A stretch of DNA of 64,000 nucleotides, taken from the NCBI RefSeq assembly GCF_019297855.1, contig NZ_CP079194.1, positions 3,149,501 through 3,213,500 on the forward strand, given 5' to 3'. Each line of letters opens with the position of its first letter. Position 1 is the first letter of the stretch. Origin of the DNA: Gymnodinialimonas ceratoperidinii. GTDB lineage: Bacteria > Pseudomonadota > Alphaproteobacteria > Rhodobacterales > Rhodobacteraceae. The notes beneath the pieces are model-generated. The model did not search any database. It was not told the origin of the DNA and worked only from the letters and a program-made list of their open reading frames with translations. Shown here in pieces: positions 11,038-20,608 of the stretch. The position numbers and the translations under genes were made by a program.

Positions 11038-12128
11038 GCCGCCACCATCGCCGTCAGGGAAGCCAACACACGGCTGTTGTCCTCGGGGCGGCCCACGGTG
11101 ATCCGCAGGCAGTCGGGCAGCCCGTAGGATTTCGGCGCGCGTACGATGATGCCGTCGGACTTGAGGTGCGCATCCGCCGCGTCGGCGGCGGCTTCATCCT
11201 TGAAACGGGCCAGCACGAAATTCGCCTGGCTGTCGTCGCAGGCGATGCCCAATTGGCGCAGCCCGCCCGCCAGTCGCGCGCGCTCCTCGGCGTTGACGCG
11301 CAGGCATTCCGCCACCCAATCGACATCGCGCACCGCGGCCTCGGCGCCAGCCAGCGCCATGGCGGAGAGGTTGAAGGGCCCTCGGATGCGGTTGAGCGTG
11401 TCGATGACATGGCGCGGCCCGTAGCCGTAGCCCACCCGCAGCCCGCCGAGCCCGTAGACCTTGGAGAAGGTCCGCGTCATCACCACGTTGTCGCGCGCTT
11501 CCACCAGTGATTTGCCGCCGTCGTAGCCTTCCGCGAATTCCACGTAAGCCCCGTCGAGGATCAGCAGGCATTGGTCGGGCAGTGCATCGGCCAGCCGCGT
11601 GATCTCGCCGCTGTCGATCATCGTGGCGCAGGGGTTGGCGGGGTTGGCAATGAAGATCAGCCGCGTGGCGGGCGTGATGCCGGCGATCAACGCGTCCACG
11701 TCGACGCGGCGCTCGGCCTCGGCAACGACGACCGGCGTGGCGCCTGCGGCACGCGCGGCGATCGGATACATGCCGAAGCCATGCTCGGTATAGAGCACCT
11801 CGTCCCCCGGTCCCGCATAGGCCTGACAGAGGAAATGGATCACCTCGTCCGAGCCGACGCCGCAGATGATGTTGTCCGCGTCGAGGCCGTAGATCTCGGC
11901 GATGGCCGCGCGCAGCCCCGCATGATCGGTCGAAGGATAACGATGCGCCCCGGCGGCTGCCTCTGCCATTGCCGTCACGGCGGCCGGCGACGGTCCGAAG
12001 GGGTTCTCGTTCGACGAGAGCTTCAGCGGCGCGGCATGGCCCTCGATCTTCGAGGCGCCGCCCTGATAGAGGGCGATATCGAGGATACCGGGTTGCGGAC
12101 GGATGGGGCCGGGAAGGGGCGCAGTCAT
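11034..12128 (-). CDS. hisC: Histidinol-phosphate aminotransferase
   Basis: 364 residues, a PLP fold-type I aminotransferase acting on histidinol phosphate and probably on aromatic amino acids. N-terminal [14 protein letters not shown] near 80, N-P-A-N-P-C and the lysine loop [11 protein letters not shown] are all present. The ATG at 12128 is chosen over an in-frame TTG 30 nt upstream, since relatives begin with M-T-x-x-I-x-P-Q-P-G-I. It is cotranscribed with tyrC (4-nt overlap) and lies 66 nt after priA. Confidence 0.93.
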   Translation of the reverse strand: MTAPLPGPIRPQPGILDIALYQGGASKIEGHAAPLKLSSNENPFGPSPAAVTAMAEAAAGAHRYPSTDHAGLRAAIAEIYGLDADNIICGVGSDEVIHFLCQAYAGPGDEVLYTEHGFGMYPIAARAAGATPVVVAEAERRVDVDALIAGITPATRLIFIANPANPCATMIDSGEITRLADALPDQCLLILDGAYVEFAEGYDGGKSLVEARDNVVMTRTFSKVYGLGGLRVGYGYGPRHVIDTLNRIRGPFNLSAMALAGAEAAVRDVDWVAECLRVNAEERARLAGGLRQLGIACDDSQANFVLARFKDEAAADAADAHLKSDGIIVRAPKSYGLPDCLRITVGRPEDNSRVLASLTAMVAA

Positions 12129-12194
12129 GGTGGTGTGATCTCTCGTAGGATTTCGCAAGGTTCTAGCGCGCGCACCCGCGAGGGGGAACCGTTT

Positions 12195-14384
12195 TCAAAA
12201 GAAGTTCTGCGGATCGATATCGATCGATAGCCGCAGGTGTCCCGGCAATTTCAGCCCATGTGTCCAACGACTTAGCGCCGATTGCAGCGCGACGCCGCGC
12301 GGCGCCTTGACCAGAAGCCGCACCCGGTGGCGTCCGCGCACCCGCGCGATGGGGGCCGGTGCGGGGCCATAGACGATGCCACCGGCCTCGCGGATCGCGG
12401 CGTCGTTGCGGGCGAGATGGGTGCCGAGATCGAAGGCGGCGGCGGCCTCGGTGCTGGAGATCACGATCCCTGCCAGCCGCCCGTAGGGGGGCATGCCGGC
12501 AGCCTCGCGCTCGGCGGCCTCGGTGCGCCAGAAGCCCTCCTCGTCGCCTGAGAGGATCGCGCGGATCACCGGGTGCTCGGGCTGGAAGGTCTGCAACAAC
12601 GCCTGCCCCGGCTTCTCCGCCCGCCCGGCGCGGCCCGCCACCTGCCGCATCAGCTGGAACGTCCGCTCTGCCGCGCGCAAATCGCTGCCTTGCAGGCCGA
12701 GGTCGGCATCGACCACTCCCACCAACGTGAGGCGCGGGAAGTTGTGACCCTTGGCGACAAGCTGCGTGCCGATGATCAGGTCGGTGTCGCCGTGGGCGAG
12801 CTCCTCGATCTGTTGCTTGAGCGCGCGGGCCGAGCCGAAAAGGTCCGACGACAGGATCGCCGTCTTGGCATCGGGGAAAGCCGCGGCGGCCTCCTCGGCA
12901 ATGCGCTCGACGCCGGGGCCGACGGCGGCCATCTTGCCCTCCACCTTGCAGGAGGGACAGGCCTCGGGCATCGGCTTGGTCTCGCCGCATTGGTGGCAGA
13001 TCAGGCGCTTCTGGAACCGATGCTCGACCATGCGCGCGTCGCAATGATCGCAGCCCACCATCTCGCCGCAGGCGCGGCAGAGCGTCACCGGCGCATAGCC
13101 GCGACGGTTGAGAAACAAAAGCGCCTGCTCGCCCGCCTGAAGCCGCGCGCCCACGGCGCTCTGAAGGCTCGGGGAGAGCCAGGATGAGCCGGGCAGATCC
13201 TCCGTCCGCATGTCGATCGACGCCATCTCGGGCAGGTCTTGCGGGCCAAACCGCGACGCGAGATCGAGGCGCGTGTACTTGCCGGCCTCGGCGTTGGCCC
13301 ATGTCTCGAGCGAGGGCGTGGCCGAGGCCAGCACCACCTGCGCATCGTTCAGCGAGGCGCGCAGCACAGCCATGTCACGCGCGTTGTAGCTGGCGCCCTC
13401 GTCCTGTTTGTAGGAGGTGTCGTGTTCCTCATCCACCACGATCAGCCCGAGGTCGCGGTAGGGCAGGAACAGGGCGGAGCGGGCGCCGACGACGAGTTGC
13501 GCCTCCCCCTGCCCCACCATGCGCCAACAGCGGCGGCGCTCGGTCATCGTGACGCCCGAATGCCATTCCGCCGGATCGGCCCCGAAGCGCGCTTTCACCC
13601 GGGTCAGAAACTCGGAGGTCAGCGCGATTTCGGGCAGCAGCACCAGCGCCTGTCGCCCCTGCCGCAGGCATTCGGCGACCGCTTCGAGGTAGACTTCCGT
13701 CTTGCCCGAGCCTGTCACCCCTTTCAGCAGAACCGTGCCATAGCGGCGGGCACGAAGACCCTCTTGCAACTGCGCAGCGGCCGCCGCCTGATCTTCGGTC
13801 AGTTCCTTGCCCGGCAGGGTCGGGTCGAGCCTCAGATAGGGCGCATCGCGCGGCGTATCGGCCTCCTCCACCACGCCCTGCTTGGCCAGTCCCTTGACAA
13901 CGGATGAGGTGACGCCGGCCAGCTCACTCAGTTCTTTCAGGGTGAAGCCCAAGCCGCCGTATTCGACGAGGGTCTCGATCACCCGCGTCCGCGCAGGCGT
14001 CATCCGGTCGGGCGATCCTTGCCCCAGACGGTAGACCTTGCGCATCGAGGGCGGATCACCGAGGCCCGGCGCGCGGGTAGCCAACCGCAGCATCAGCGAC
14101 ATCGGTGTCAGCGTGTAAGCGCCGGCCTTTTCGAGAAAATCGCGCATCTCGGCGCGCATGGGGGCCACGTCGAGCACGCGATTTACCTTGCGCACCTTGG
14201 AGATATCCCAGTCCCCGCGCCCCGGCCCCCAGACCACACCGAGCACCTTCCGTGGGCCGAGTGGCACCTCCACGAAGGCGCCCAACCAGCACCCGCCCGC
14301 AGGCGCCTTGTAGTCAAGCACGCGATCGAGGGGCTCTGCGGTCAGAACCCCCACCAGATCGCCTTCATCGAAATGCTCGTCCAT
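12195..14384 (-). CDS. priA: Primosomal protein N' (PriA helicase)
   Basis: 729 residues. Restarts stalled replication forks. The DNA-binding 3'BD domain is N-terminal. The helicase core starts with Walker A G-V-T-G-S-G-K-T at about 221-228, with D-E-E-H-D further on. The cysteine-rich zinc module at about 436-480 has C-R-A-C, C-D-H-C, C-H-Q-C and C-P-S-C pairs inserted in the second helicase lobe, diagnostic for PriA. Divergent from the transaldolase gene (75-nt gap). The ribosome site before this ATG is weak. Confidence 0.95.
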   Translation of the reverse strand: MDEHFDEGDLVGVLTAEPLDRVLDYKAPAGGCWLGAFVEVPLGPRKVLGVVWGPGRGDWDISKVRKVNRVLDVAPMRAEMRDFLEKAGAYTLTPMSLMLRLATRAPGLGDPPSMRKVYRLGQGSPDRMTPARTRVIETLVEYGGLGFTLKELSELAGVTSSVVKGLAKQGVVEEADTPRDAPYLRLDPTLPGKELTEDQAAAAAQLQEGLRARRYGTVLLKGVTGSGKTEVYLEAVAECLRQGRQALVLLPEIALTSEFLTRVKARFGADPAEWHSGVTMTERRRCWRMVGQGEAQLVVGARSALFLPYRDLGLIVVDEEHDTSYKQDEGASYNARDMAVLRASLNDAQVVLASATPSLETWANAEAGKYTRLDLASRFGPQDLPEMASIDMRTEDLPGSSWLSPSLQSAVGARLQAGEQALLFLNRRGYAPVTLCRACGEMVGCDHCDARMVEHRFQKRLICHQCGETKPMPEACPSCKVEGKMAAVGPGVERIAEEAAAAFPDAKTAILSSDLFGSARALKQQIEELAHGDTDLIIGTQLVAKGHNFPRLTLVGVVDADLGLQGSDLRAAERTFQLMRQVAGRAGRAEKPGQALLQTFQPEHPVIRAILSGDEEGFWRTEAAEREAAGMPPYGRLAGIVISSTEAAAAFDLGTHLARNDAAIREAGGIVYGPAPAPIARVRGRHRVRLLVKAPRGVALQSALSRWTHGLKLPGHLRLSIDIDPQNFF

Positions 14385-14459
14385 GGCTTTCAGGGATACC
14401 GTCGTTGCTGTAGAAGGCCGCTAAATCATCACGTAATCCTCCCGAAAGGAACCAGCCTT

Positions 14460-15113
14460 ATGAAATTCTTTGTGGATACCGCCGATATCGATGCGATCCG
14501 TGAGCTGCATGGCCTCGGCATGGTGGATGGCGTCACAACCAACCCCTCGCTGATCATGAAATCCGGACGCGATATCAAGGAAGTGACCGCCGAGATCTGT
14601 GACCTCGTCGATGGCCCCGTTTCCGCTGAAACCGTCGCGCTGGATGCCGACGGCATGATCGCCGAGGGCCGCGAGCTGGCCAAGATCGCCGACAACATCA
14701 CCATCAAGGTGCCGCTGACCTGGGCAGGACTTCAGGCCTGCAAGGTGCTCTCGGGCGAGGGTCGCATGGTTAACGTGACGCTTTGCTTCTCGGCTAACCA
14801 GGCGCTGCTGGCCGCCAAGGCGGGCGCGACCTTCATCTCGCCCTTCGTGGGCCGGCTTGATGACATCAACATCGACGGCATGGACCTGATCGCCGAGATC
14901 CGCCAGATCTACGACAACTACGCCTTCGAGACCGAGATCCTCGTGGCCTCGATCCGGAACGCCAACCACATGAAGGACGCCGCCCTGATCGGCGCGGATG
15001 TCGCGACGGCCCCTCCGGGCGTGATCAAATCGATGGCGAACCATGTGCTGACCGACAAGGGCCTTGATGCCTTCATGGCCGATTGGGCCAAGACCGGGCA
15101 GTCCATCGTCTGA
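14460..15113 (+). CDS. fsa: Small transaldolase / fructose-6-phosphate aldolase
   Basis: 217 residues, the size of the compact TalC/Fsa subfamily rather than long TalB. It begins M-K-F-F-V-D-T-A-D, with G-V-T-T-N-P-S-L at 24-31. K83 in T-I-K-V-P-L-T is the Schiff-base lysine. GAAAGGA lies 9 nt before the ATG. Whether it acts as transaldolase or as aldolase cannot be decided from the motifs alone. A hairpin follows the gene. Confidence 0.92.
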   Translation: MKFFVDTADIDAIRELHGLGMVDGVTTNPSLIMKSGRDIKEVTAEICDLVDGPVSAETVALDADGMIAEGRELAKIADNITIKVPLTWAGLQACKVLSGEGRMVNVTLCFSANQALLAAKAGATFISPFVGRLDDINIDGMDLIAEIRQIYDNYAFETEILVASIRNANHMKDAALIGADVATAPPGVIKSMANHVLTDKGLDAFMADWAKTGQSIV

Positions 15114-15144
15114 ACCGGCATAAGCCACACTCCTGAACATCATC

Positions 15145-15177
15145 CGCGCGGGCTGGCCAAAATTTCTAGCCCGCGCG
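15145..15177 (+). terminator. GC-rich hairpin after the transaldolase gene
   Basis: CGCGCGGGCT (15145-15154) pairs exactly with AGCCCGCGCG (15168-15177) around a 13-nt AT-rich loop. There is no T-run, so it may stop or merely stabilise the transcript. Confidence 0.5.
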
Positions 15178-15198
15178 TCGCCGCCTATGATATGCACA

Positions 15199-15221
15199 CC
15201 TCAACGATAAAAAAGTTGAGG
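15199..15221 (+). promoter_or_regulatory. Hairpin enclosing the ribosome site of the DUF484 gene
   Basis: CCTCAAC (15199-15205) and GTTGAGG (15215-15221) form a perfect 7-bp stem with loop GATAAAAAA. The right arm contains the GAGG Shine-Dalgarno sequence of the ATG at 15230, so the stem would hide it. Confidence 0.45.
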
Positions 15222-15229
15222 CAGTATTG

Positions 15230-15973
15230 ATGAGCAGCACCGAGGCGGGAGCCCCGCTCGATTCCCTTTTGAATGCACCCGAAGCCGATTGGCGCGACCG
15301 CGCGCTGGCGGATCCGGAGTTGATCCTCGAAGACCGGGACCTGATGCGCGCCCTGATCGCGGCGAACGACCGGCAGATGGGCGGCAATATCGTCGACATG
15401 CGCGGCATCGCGATGGAGCGTCTGCAGAACCGGCTCGACCGGCTGGAGGACACGCATCGCTCCGTCATTGCGGCGGCTTACGAAAATCTTGCAGGGACGA
15501 ACCAGATCCACCGCTCGATCATCCGGATGCTCGATGCCAAGGAATTCACCGAGTTCCTGACCCTTCTGGGAACCGATATCGCCAGCATCCTGCGCGTGGA
15601 CCGCGTGCGGCTGGTGCTGGAAAGCGCCGAAGCGACCGAGACCGAAGCCCCGAAGGTGCAGAAGCTGGAAGACGTGCTGACGGTCGTCGCGCCGGGTTTC
15701 GTGCAGGAATACGTGACCGGCGGGCGCGATGTGCCGCATCGGCAGGTCAGCCTGCGGCAGGTGGGTGGCGACGCCGAGCGGATCTTCGGAGAAGCCTCGC
15801 GCTGGATCCATTCTGAGGCCTGCCTGACGCTTGATCTGGGCGAAAGGCGCCTGCCCGGCCTGTTGGTCATGGGCGCGGAGGACCCCCACCAATTTCGGCC
15901 CTCGCAGGGCACGGACCTGCTGACCTTCTTCGCAGGCGTGTTCGAGCGCCTGATGCGCGGTTGGCTGGATTGA
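15230..15973 (+). CDS. DUF484 family protein
   Basis: 247 residues. DUF484 proteins have a short helical N-terminus and a GAF-like domain and are typically encoded next to xerC, as here. The family-like stretch is L-I-A-A-N-D-R at about 41-47, followed by a predicted coiled segment (60-85) and a GAF-like beta/alpha region. ATG 15230 is chosen over an adjacent TTG at 15227, since GAGG is 8 nt upstream. The xerC reading frame begins inside its last codons. Biochemical function is not established. Confidence 0.83.
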   Translation: MSSTEAGAPLDSLLNAPEADWRDRALADPELILEDRDLMRALIAANDRQMGGNIVDMRGIAMERLQNRLDRLEDTHRSVIAAAYENLAGTNQIHRSIIRMLDAKEFTEFLTLLGTDIASILRVDRVRLVLESAEATETEAPKVQKLEDVLTVVAPGFVQEYVTGGRDVPHRQVSLRQVGGDAERIFGEASRWIHSEACLTLDLGERRLPGLLVMGAEDPHQFRPSQGTDLLTFFAGVFERLMRGWLD

Positions 15974-16893
15974 GCCTCTCTCTCACGCCGGCGGTCCGCG
16001 ACCTGCTGGACGCGTGGCTGACCCATCTGCGTTCCGTGCGCGGTCGGGCTGCTGCCACGGTCACCGCCTATGGCGCCGACGTGAGCGAGTTTCTTTCGTT
16101 CCAAGCCGATCACCTTGGCGGCTCTCCCGGCCCGGCGGGTCTGCGGGCGTTGCAGACGCGCGACATGCGGGCTTGGATGGCCGCGCAGCGGAGCCGGGAC
16201 GTCAGCGCCCGGTCTCTCGCGCGGCGCCTCTCTGCCGTGAAGGCCTTCTTCAAATGGTGGGCCGAGCGTGATGGTTTCGATGCCACAGTCGTGCTCTCGA
16301 TGCGGGCACCGAAACACATCCGACGCCTGCCCCGCCCCCTGACGGAGGTCGGCGCGAAAGAGATGATAAACGGCGTGGCCGATCAGGACGCGCGTGATTG
16401 GGTGCAGGCCCGCGACATGGCGGTCGTCACGCTGCTCTACGGCTGCGGCCTGCGCATTTCCGAGGCGCTTGGCCTCGATGCCCGCCACGCCTCATTGCCG
16501 TCGGTGCTGCGGATCACCGGCAAAGGCGGCAAGGAACGCGAGGTGCCGGTGCTGCCTGCCGCGCAAGAGGCCACCGCCCGTTACGCGCGCCTTTGCCCCC
16601 ACGATCTGCCGGCCGGCACGCCGCTTTTCCGCGCCATCCGTGGCGGGGCGCTCGGCCCTCGCGCCGTTGCCAAGGTGATGGAGAAGACCCGCATGCAACT
16701 GGGGCTTCCCGCGACCGCGACGCCCCACGCCATGCGCCACTCCTTCGCCACCCATCTGCTGGATGCAGGTGGTGATCTTCGTGCGATTCAGGAGCTTCTG
16801 GGTCACGCGTCTCTGTCTACCACCCAAGCCTATACCGCCGTTGACACGGCCCGCCTCATGGAAGTCTACAACGCAGCTCATCCGAAGGCATGA
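15961..16893 (+). CDS. xerC: Tyrosine recombinase XerC
   Basis: 310 residues. Resolves chromosome dimers at dif together with XerD. A SAM-like N-terminal domain (about 12-105) is followed by the catalytic domain with the full set R165, K188, H256-x-x-R259, H282 and Tyr291. The start is uncertain: TTG 15961 or TTG 15970, the latter overlapping the DUF484 stop; both imply translational coupling. Context (DUF484, housekeeping neighbours, no att-like repeats) argues for the core XerC and against a phage or island integrase. Confidence 0.92.
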   Translation: MAGLSLSLTPAVRDLLDAWLTHLRSVRGRAAATVTAYGADVSEFLSFQADHLGGSPGPAGLRALQTRDMRAWMAAQRSRDVSARSLARRLSAVKAFFKWWAERDGFDATVVLSMRAPKHIRRLPRPLTEVGAKEMINGVADQDARDWVQARDMAVVTLLYGCGLRISEALGLDARHASLPSVLRITGKGGKEREVPVLPAAQEATARYARLCPHDLPAGTPLFRAIRGGALGPRAVAKVMEKTRMQLGLPATATPHAMRHSFATHLLDAGGDLRAIQELLGHASLSTTQAYTAVDTARLMEVYNAAHPKA

Positions 16894-16953
16894 GGCTTGC
16901 GCCACGCGCACTTGAGGTTGCAAACCGGCCCGCAAACAGGCATCGAAGCTGCC

Positions 16954-17649
16954 ATGCGATTTAGAGCTTACTCCGTCCATTTGTTCACAGCCGCCGGCGC
17001 GTCCCTTGCCATGCTGGCGCTTCTGGAAGCGGCTCAGCAGGACTGGGCGATGATGACGATCTGGCTCACCGTGGCCTTCATCGTCGACGGCATCGATGGC
17101 CCTCTGGCCCGGCGCTACGACGTCACCACGCATGCGCCCGTGATCGACGGGGTGCTGCTCGACCTGATCATCGATTTCCTCACCTACGTGATGATCCCGG
17201 CCTATGCGCTCTACGGCTCCGGGCTGTTGCCGGGTTGGCCGGGCTGGCTGGTCGTGCTGCTGATTCCCTTCGCGTCTTCGCTCTATTTTTCGGACACGCG
17301 GATGAAGACGGCGGACAAGTCTTTCCGAGGCTTTCCGGGCTGTTGGAACATGGTCGCCTTGGCGACATTGGTGATCGTGCCGCCGCCGCCGGTCATCCTC
17401 GGAATCGTGCTGGTGCTGTCGGCGGCGCAGTTCCTGAACCTGAAGTTCGTCCACCCCGTCCGCACGGCACGGTGGCGGATCGTGTCACTTCCCGTGGCGC
17501 TGATCTGGGTCACGAGCATTGCCTATGCCGCCTGGACCGATTTCGCGTCGAACCCGACCCTGACGACGGTGGTCACGGTGACGTCGATCTACCTGCTGGC
17601 CGCAGGCGTGGCGCAGCAGATCATCTACGATCGCGGCTACGCGCGTTAA
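16954..17649 (+). CDS. pcs: Phosphatidylcholine synthase
   Basis: 231 residues, about seven or eight membrane helices. Pcs condenses CDP-diacylglycerol with choline in the inner membrane. The CDP-alcohol phosphotransferase signature is visible as D48-G-P-L-A52-R53, then G66-x-x-x-D70-x-x-x-D74; the wide gap before G66 is the Pcs-type variant. Other Pcs marks are R-A-Y-S-V-H-L-F-T at the start, M-K-T-A-D and G-F-P-G-C-W-N-M, and F-V-H-P-V-R. I took ATG 16954, which places the conserved start at residue 1. An in-frame TTG at 16897, just after the xerC stop, would add 19 residues. Confidence 0.9.
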   Translation: MRFRAYSVHLFTAAGASLAMLALLEAAQQDWAMMTIWLTVAFIVDGIDGPLARRYDVTTHAPVIDGVLLDLIIDFLTYVMIPAYALYGSGLLPGWPGWLVVLLIPFASSLYFSDTRMKTADKSFRGFPGCWNMVALATLVIVPPPPVILGIVLVLSAAQFLNLKFVHPVRTARWRIVSLPVALIWVTSIAYAAWTDFASNPTLTTVVTVTSIYLLAAGVAQQIIYDRGYAR

Positions 17650-17706
17650 CGAAAGGTTGAGGGTCGAGGTCGGAAGGCGCCGCTCCCGCGCGCCCTGCCG
17701 ATACGG

Positions 17707-18501
17707 TTAGTCCCGCGTCCGGATCACCTTGGCGAACTGGTCGAAGATCGCCTCGGTGCCACAGATCACATGGCCGTCTTCCAGCAAGGTCTGATCCTCG
17801 CGAATGGGCTCCACGAAGGCGCCGGCTTCGCGGGCAATCAGGATGCCTGCCGCGATGTCCCACGGCTTCAGATTGTATTCCCAATAACCCTCGAACCGAC
17901 CGGCCGCGACCCAACACAGGTCCAGCGACGCCGCACCGTTGCGGCGCATCCCGGCGCAGAGTGGCAGAAGTCGCGCCAGATCGCGCAGAACGCCCGGCAG
18001 GTAGCGCCCGCCATCGGGCGGGAAACCCGCCGAGAAGACCGATTCCGACATCCGCTTGCGCGCCGAGACCCGCAGGCGTTGCGTGTCGTTCAGCCAGGCA
18101 CCTGCGCCCTTCTCGGCAAAGAACATCTCGTCCTTGGCAGGGTCATAGACCACACCGGCGACGATCTCGCCCTTGTGCTCCAACGCGATCGAGATCGCCC
18201 AGTGGGGCATGGCGTGCAGGAAGTTGGTGGTGCCATCGAGCGGATCGACGATCCAGCGGCGCGTCGGGTCCTTGCCGATGATCTCGGCCTCTTCCTCGCC
18301 GAGGAAGCCGTAGTTCGGACGCGCTTCCATCAACTCGTCCTTGATGATCTGCTGCGCCGCCCGATCCGCACGGGAAACGAAGTCGCCCGGCCCCTTGGAG
18401 GAGACCTGCAACTGCTCGACTTCGCGGAAGTCCTTCTGCAGGGACCGCGCCGCCATGCGCGCGGCTTTGATCATCACGTTGAGATTGGCGGAGCCTTGCA
18501 T
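17707..18501 (-). CDS. suhB: Inositol monophosphatase family protein (SuhB-like)
   Basis: 264 residues. Mg-dependent sugar/inositol phosphatase fold. Metal-site motifs are G-E-E-E-A-E near 70 and W-I-V-D-P-L-D-G-T-T-N-F near 82-93. The second site is P-W-D-I-A-A-G near 214. The substrate may be inositol-1-phosphate or another phosphomonoester; SuhB homologues also act on RNA polymerase or rRNA maturation. The start is set by AGAGGGA 6-12 nt before ATG 18501; longer upstream reading has no support. Convergent with pcs. Confidence 0.88.
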   Translation of the reverse strand: MQGSANLNVMIKAARMAARSLQKDFREVEQLQVSSKGPGDFVSRADRAAQQIIKDELMEARPNYGFLGEEEAEIIGKDPTRRWIVDPLDGTTNFLHAMPHWAISIALEHKGEIVAGVVYDPAKDEMFFAEKGAGAWLNDTQRLRVSARKRMSESVFSAGFPPDGGRYLPGVLRDLARLLPLCAGMRRNGAASLDLCWVAAGRFEGYWEYNLKPWDIAAGILIAREAGAFVEPIREDQTLLEDGHVICGTEAIFDQFAKVIRTRD

Positions 18502-18567
18502 CGGAATTCCCTCTAGGTCAGGCGCGATCCTATAGCTGTCACGCCTGCCCGTGCCAAGGGGCGCACC

Positions 18568-18611
18568 AAACTCTTGCAAGAGTTTGTCCGAGACCTTTGC
18601 AAAGGTCTCGG
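18568..18611. repeat. Two perfect palindromes in tandem (probable terminator or intergenic repeat)
   Basis: An 18-bp palindrome, AAACTCTTG/CAAGAGTTT (18568-18585), is followed after 2 nt by a 24-bp palindrome, CCGAGACCTTTG/CAAAGGTCTCGG (18588-18611). The pair begins 4 nt after the stop of the LysR gene on the minus strand. Either can form a hairpin on both strands. Confidence 0.8.
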
Positions 18612-18614
18612 GCG

Positions 18615-19523
18615 TCAGCCGCGGCGTTGGAGTTTCAACGGCTCGGTCCGGCACAGCTTCAGCACGTGGGACATGAAGGGTTTCGCCGTGTCCTCGGACC
18701 GGCTGGCGCCGTAGAGGCGCCGGGTCAACCCGTTGGCCGTCAGGGGTTTGGTGACGATCGACTGGCTCGCGCCGATGTCGCGCACCACCCAATCGGGCAA
18801 GACGGAAACGCCCCGGCCCGAGGCGACGAGAAGCAGGATCACGGCTGAAAGCTCCACCTGACGGATCGCCTTCGGCTCGACGCCCGCGGGGAAAAGCAGT
18901 TGGCTGAACACGTCGAGGCGCGGGCGGTCGACCGGGTAGGTGATCAGCGTCTGATCCGCGAAATCCGCGGCTTCGACGAAGTCCTTGGCGGCCAGGGGAT
19001 GGTCGGCCGCGCAGACGAAAACGGGCTCGTAGTCGAACAGCGGCGTGAAATCGATGCCGGGCAGGTCCTCCGGGTCGCTTGAGACCACGAGGTCGACGTC
19101 CTGTCGGTTCAGCGCGGGCAGTGCTTCGAACTGAAGGCCGGGGCGGATGTCCACGTCCACGTCCGGCCATGTCTGGCGGAAGGCTTCGAGGACCGGCAGC
19201 AACCAGTCGAAACAGGCGTGGCACTCGATCGCGATGTGCAGCCGCCCGGATTTGCCCGCGCGCAGGCCGGTGAAAACTTCTTCCAGCGCGGCGACACGGG
19301 GCAGGACTTCTTCGGCCAACCGCAGCATCTTCATGCCGGCGGGTGAGAGGCGCATGGGCTTCGAGCGGCGGATGAACAGCTCCAGCCCCGCCTGATCTTC
19401 GAGCCCCTTGATCTGGTGGCTGAGTGCGCTCTGGGTGATGTGCAGGCTGTCGGCCGCCTTTGCCAAGCCGCCCTCTTCGTGGATAGCCTTGATCGTGCGC
19501 AGGTGGCGGAACTCGATATGCAT
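18615..19523 (-). CDS. metR: LysR-family regulator, MetR-like
   Basis: 302 residues. The N-terminal winged helix-turn-helix (about 4-62) has A-A-D-S-L-H-I-T-Q-S-A-L-S-H-Q-I as recognition region. A periplasmic-binding-like effector domain follows (about 90-290). It is divergent from metF with a 93-nt gap; this arrangement and the effector-domain style (E-C-H-A-C-F-D-W) fit MetR, which uses homocysteine as coactivator for methionine genes. Autoregulation is likely from the divergent layout. The MetR assignment is by context and resemblance, not proof. Confidence 0.82.
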   Translation of the reverse strand: MHIEFRHLRTIKAIHEEGGLAKAADSLHITQSALSHQIKGLEDQAGLELFIRRSKPMRLSPAGMKMLRLAEEVLPRVAALEEVFTGLRAGKSGRLHIAIECHACFDWLLPVLEAFRQTWPDVDVDIRPGLQFEALPALNRQDVDLVVSSDPEDLPGIDFTPLFDYEPVFVCAADHPLAAKDFVEAADFADQTLITYPVDRPRLDVFSQLLFPAGVEPKAIRQVELSAVILLLVASGRGVSVLPDWVVRDIGASQSIVTKPLTANGLTRRLYGASRSEDTAKPFMSHVLKLCRTEPLKLQRRG

Positions 19524-19529
19524 GCGAAA

Positions 19530-19546
19530 CTCATATTGATGATGAG
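19530..19546. promoter_or_regulatory. Candidate LysR operator between metR-like gene and metF
   Basis: CTCAT, 7 nt, ATGAG form a perfect inverted repeat 7 nt upstream of the metR-like ATG and about 70 nt before metF. It is extended imperfectly on both sides (AACTCAT/ATGAGAGTT). Confidence 0.4.
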
Positions 19547-19616
19547 AGTTATGAATTTGTTGATCGCCGCCATCTATGCGACATCCGGTTGCGACATATC
19601 AAGGACCCTTTCCGTC

Positions 19617-20483
19617 ATGACCAAGCCAAGCGTCTCGTTCGAATTTTTCCCGCCCAAATCATTGGAGGGATCATTCAAATTGTGGGAAACGCTCGGCGTT
19701 TTGGCGCCGCTGAGCCCGGATTTCGTCTCCGTCACCTATGGGGCGGGGGGGACGACGCGCAAGCTAACCCATGACGCCGTGACGACGATCGACGCGAATT
19801 TCGGTGTGCCGGTGGCAGCGCATTTGACCTGCGTCGATGCCACCCGTGCCGAGACGCTGGAAATCGCCGAGCAATACGCCGAGGCAGGCATCTCGCAGAT
19901 CGTGGCGCTTCGGGGCGATCCGCCCAAGGGCGCGGAAGGTTTCACGCCGCACCCGGACGGATTCGCCTCGTCGGTGGAATTGATCGAGGCACTGGCGGCC
20001 ACTGGCAAGTTCGACATCCGCGTCGGTGCCTATCCCGATCCGCATCCTGAGGCGGGCTCGATGCAGGAGTGCGTGGATTACCTCAAACGCAAGATCGAAG
20101 CCGGGGCCACCTCGGCGATCACGCAGTTCTTCTTCGAGGCCGAGACCTTCTTCCGCTTCCGCGACGCCTGTGTCGCCGCCGGCATCGACGCGCCGATCCT
20201 GCCCGGCGTTCTGCCGATCGAGAACTGGCCCCGCGCGCGGCGCTTTGCCAACGGTTGTGGCGCTGTGATCCCGCAATGGCTCGACGATGCCTATGACACC
20301 GCGCTCCGCGACGGTCGGGCGGACCTTCTGTCAACGGCGCTTTGCACGGAGCTTTGCACCGACCTGATCGAAGGCGGCGTGGACCATCTGCATTTCTACA
20401 CGCTCAATCGCCCCGAATTGACCCGGGACGTCTGCGCTGCTCTGGGGGTCACCCCAAACGTTGCGCTCGCGGAAGTCGCGTAA
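19617..20483 (+). CDS. metF: 5,10-methylenetetrahydrofolate reductase
   Basis: 288 residues, full length. FAD enzyme that makes 5-methyltetrahydrofolate for methionine synthesis. Typical marks: S-F-E-F-F-P-P-K-S at the start, F-V-S-V-T-Y-G-A-G-G-T-T-R, L-T-C-V-D-A-T, A-L-R-G-D-P-P, T-Q-F-F-F-E and P-G-V-L-P-I. ATG 19617 is preferred, with AAGGA 12 nt upstream; the open frame reaches further back only into the metR promoter region. Links with the fhs-folD operon at 55-58 kb as supplier of one-carbon folates. Confidence 0.96.
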   Translation: MTKPSVSFEFFPPKSLEGSFKLWETLGVLAPLSPDFVSVTYGAGGTTRKLTHDAVTTIDANFGVPVAAHLTCVDATRAETLEIAEQYAEAGISQIVALRGDPPKGAEGFTPHPDGFASSVELIEALAATGKFDIRVGAYPDPHPEAGSMQECVDYLKRKIEAGATSAITQFFFEAETFFRFRDACVAAGIDAPILPGVLPIENWPRARRFANGCGAVIPQWLDDAYDTALRDGRADLLSTALCTELCTDLIEGGVDHLHFYTLNRPELTRDVCAALGVTPNVALAEVA

Positions 20484-20499
20484 AGGGGGCTAGCCCCCT
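20484..20499 (+). terminator. Perfect GC palindrome directly after metF
   Basis: AGGGGGCT/AGCCCCCT begins at the base after the metF stop. There is no T-run; it could protect the 3' end or pause transcription. Confidence 0.45.
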
Positions 20500-20608
20500 G
20501 GCGCCCTTGCGGTCGCCCACCCCCAGAGTTGTAGGACCAAGGTGAAGGCACGGGTTGTGCTCGGACGCGTGGCATGGCGCTATGGCGCGAACCGAGTTGG
20601 AGGTATCC

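Noticed and set aside
15961..16893. Integrase of a mobile island
   Set aside because: It has the full XerC residue set and the DUF484-xerC context, and no att repeats, phage genes or shift in composition are seen nearby.
17707..19224. A 505-residue fusion upstream of SuhB
   Set aside because: The extra N-terminal part is antisense to the LysR gene and has no domain; AGAGGGA before ATG 18501 sets the real start.
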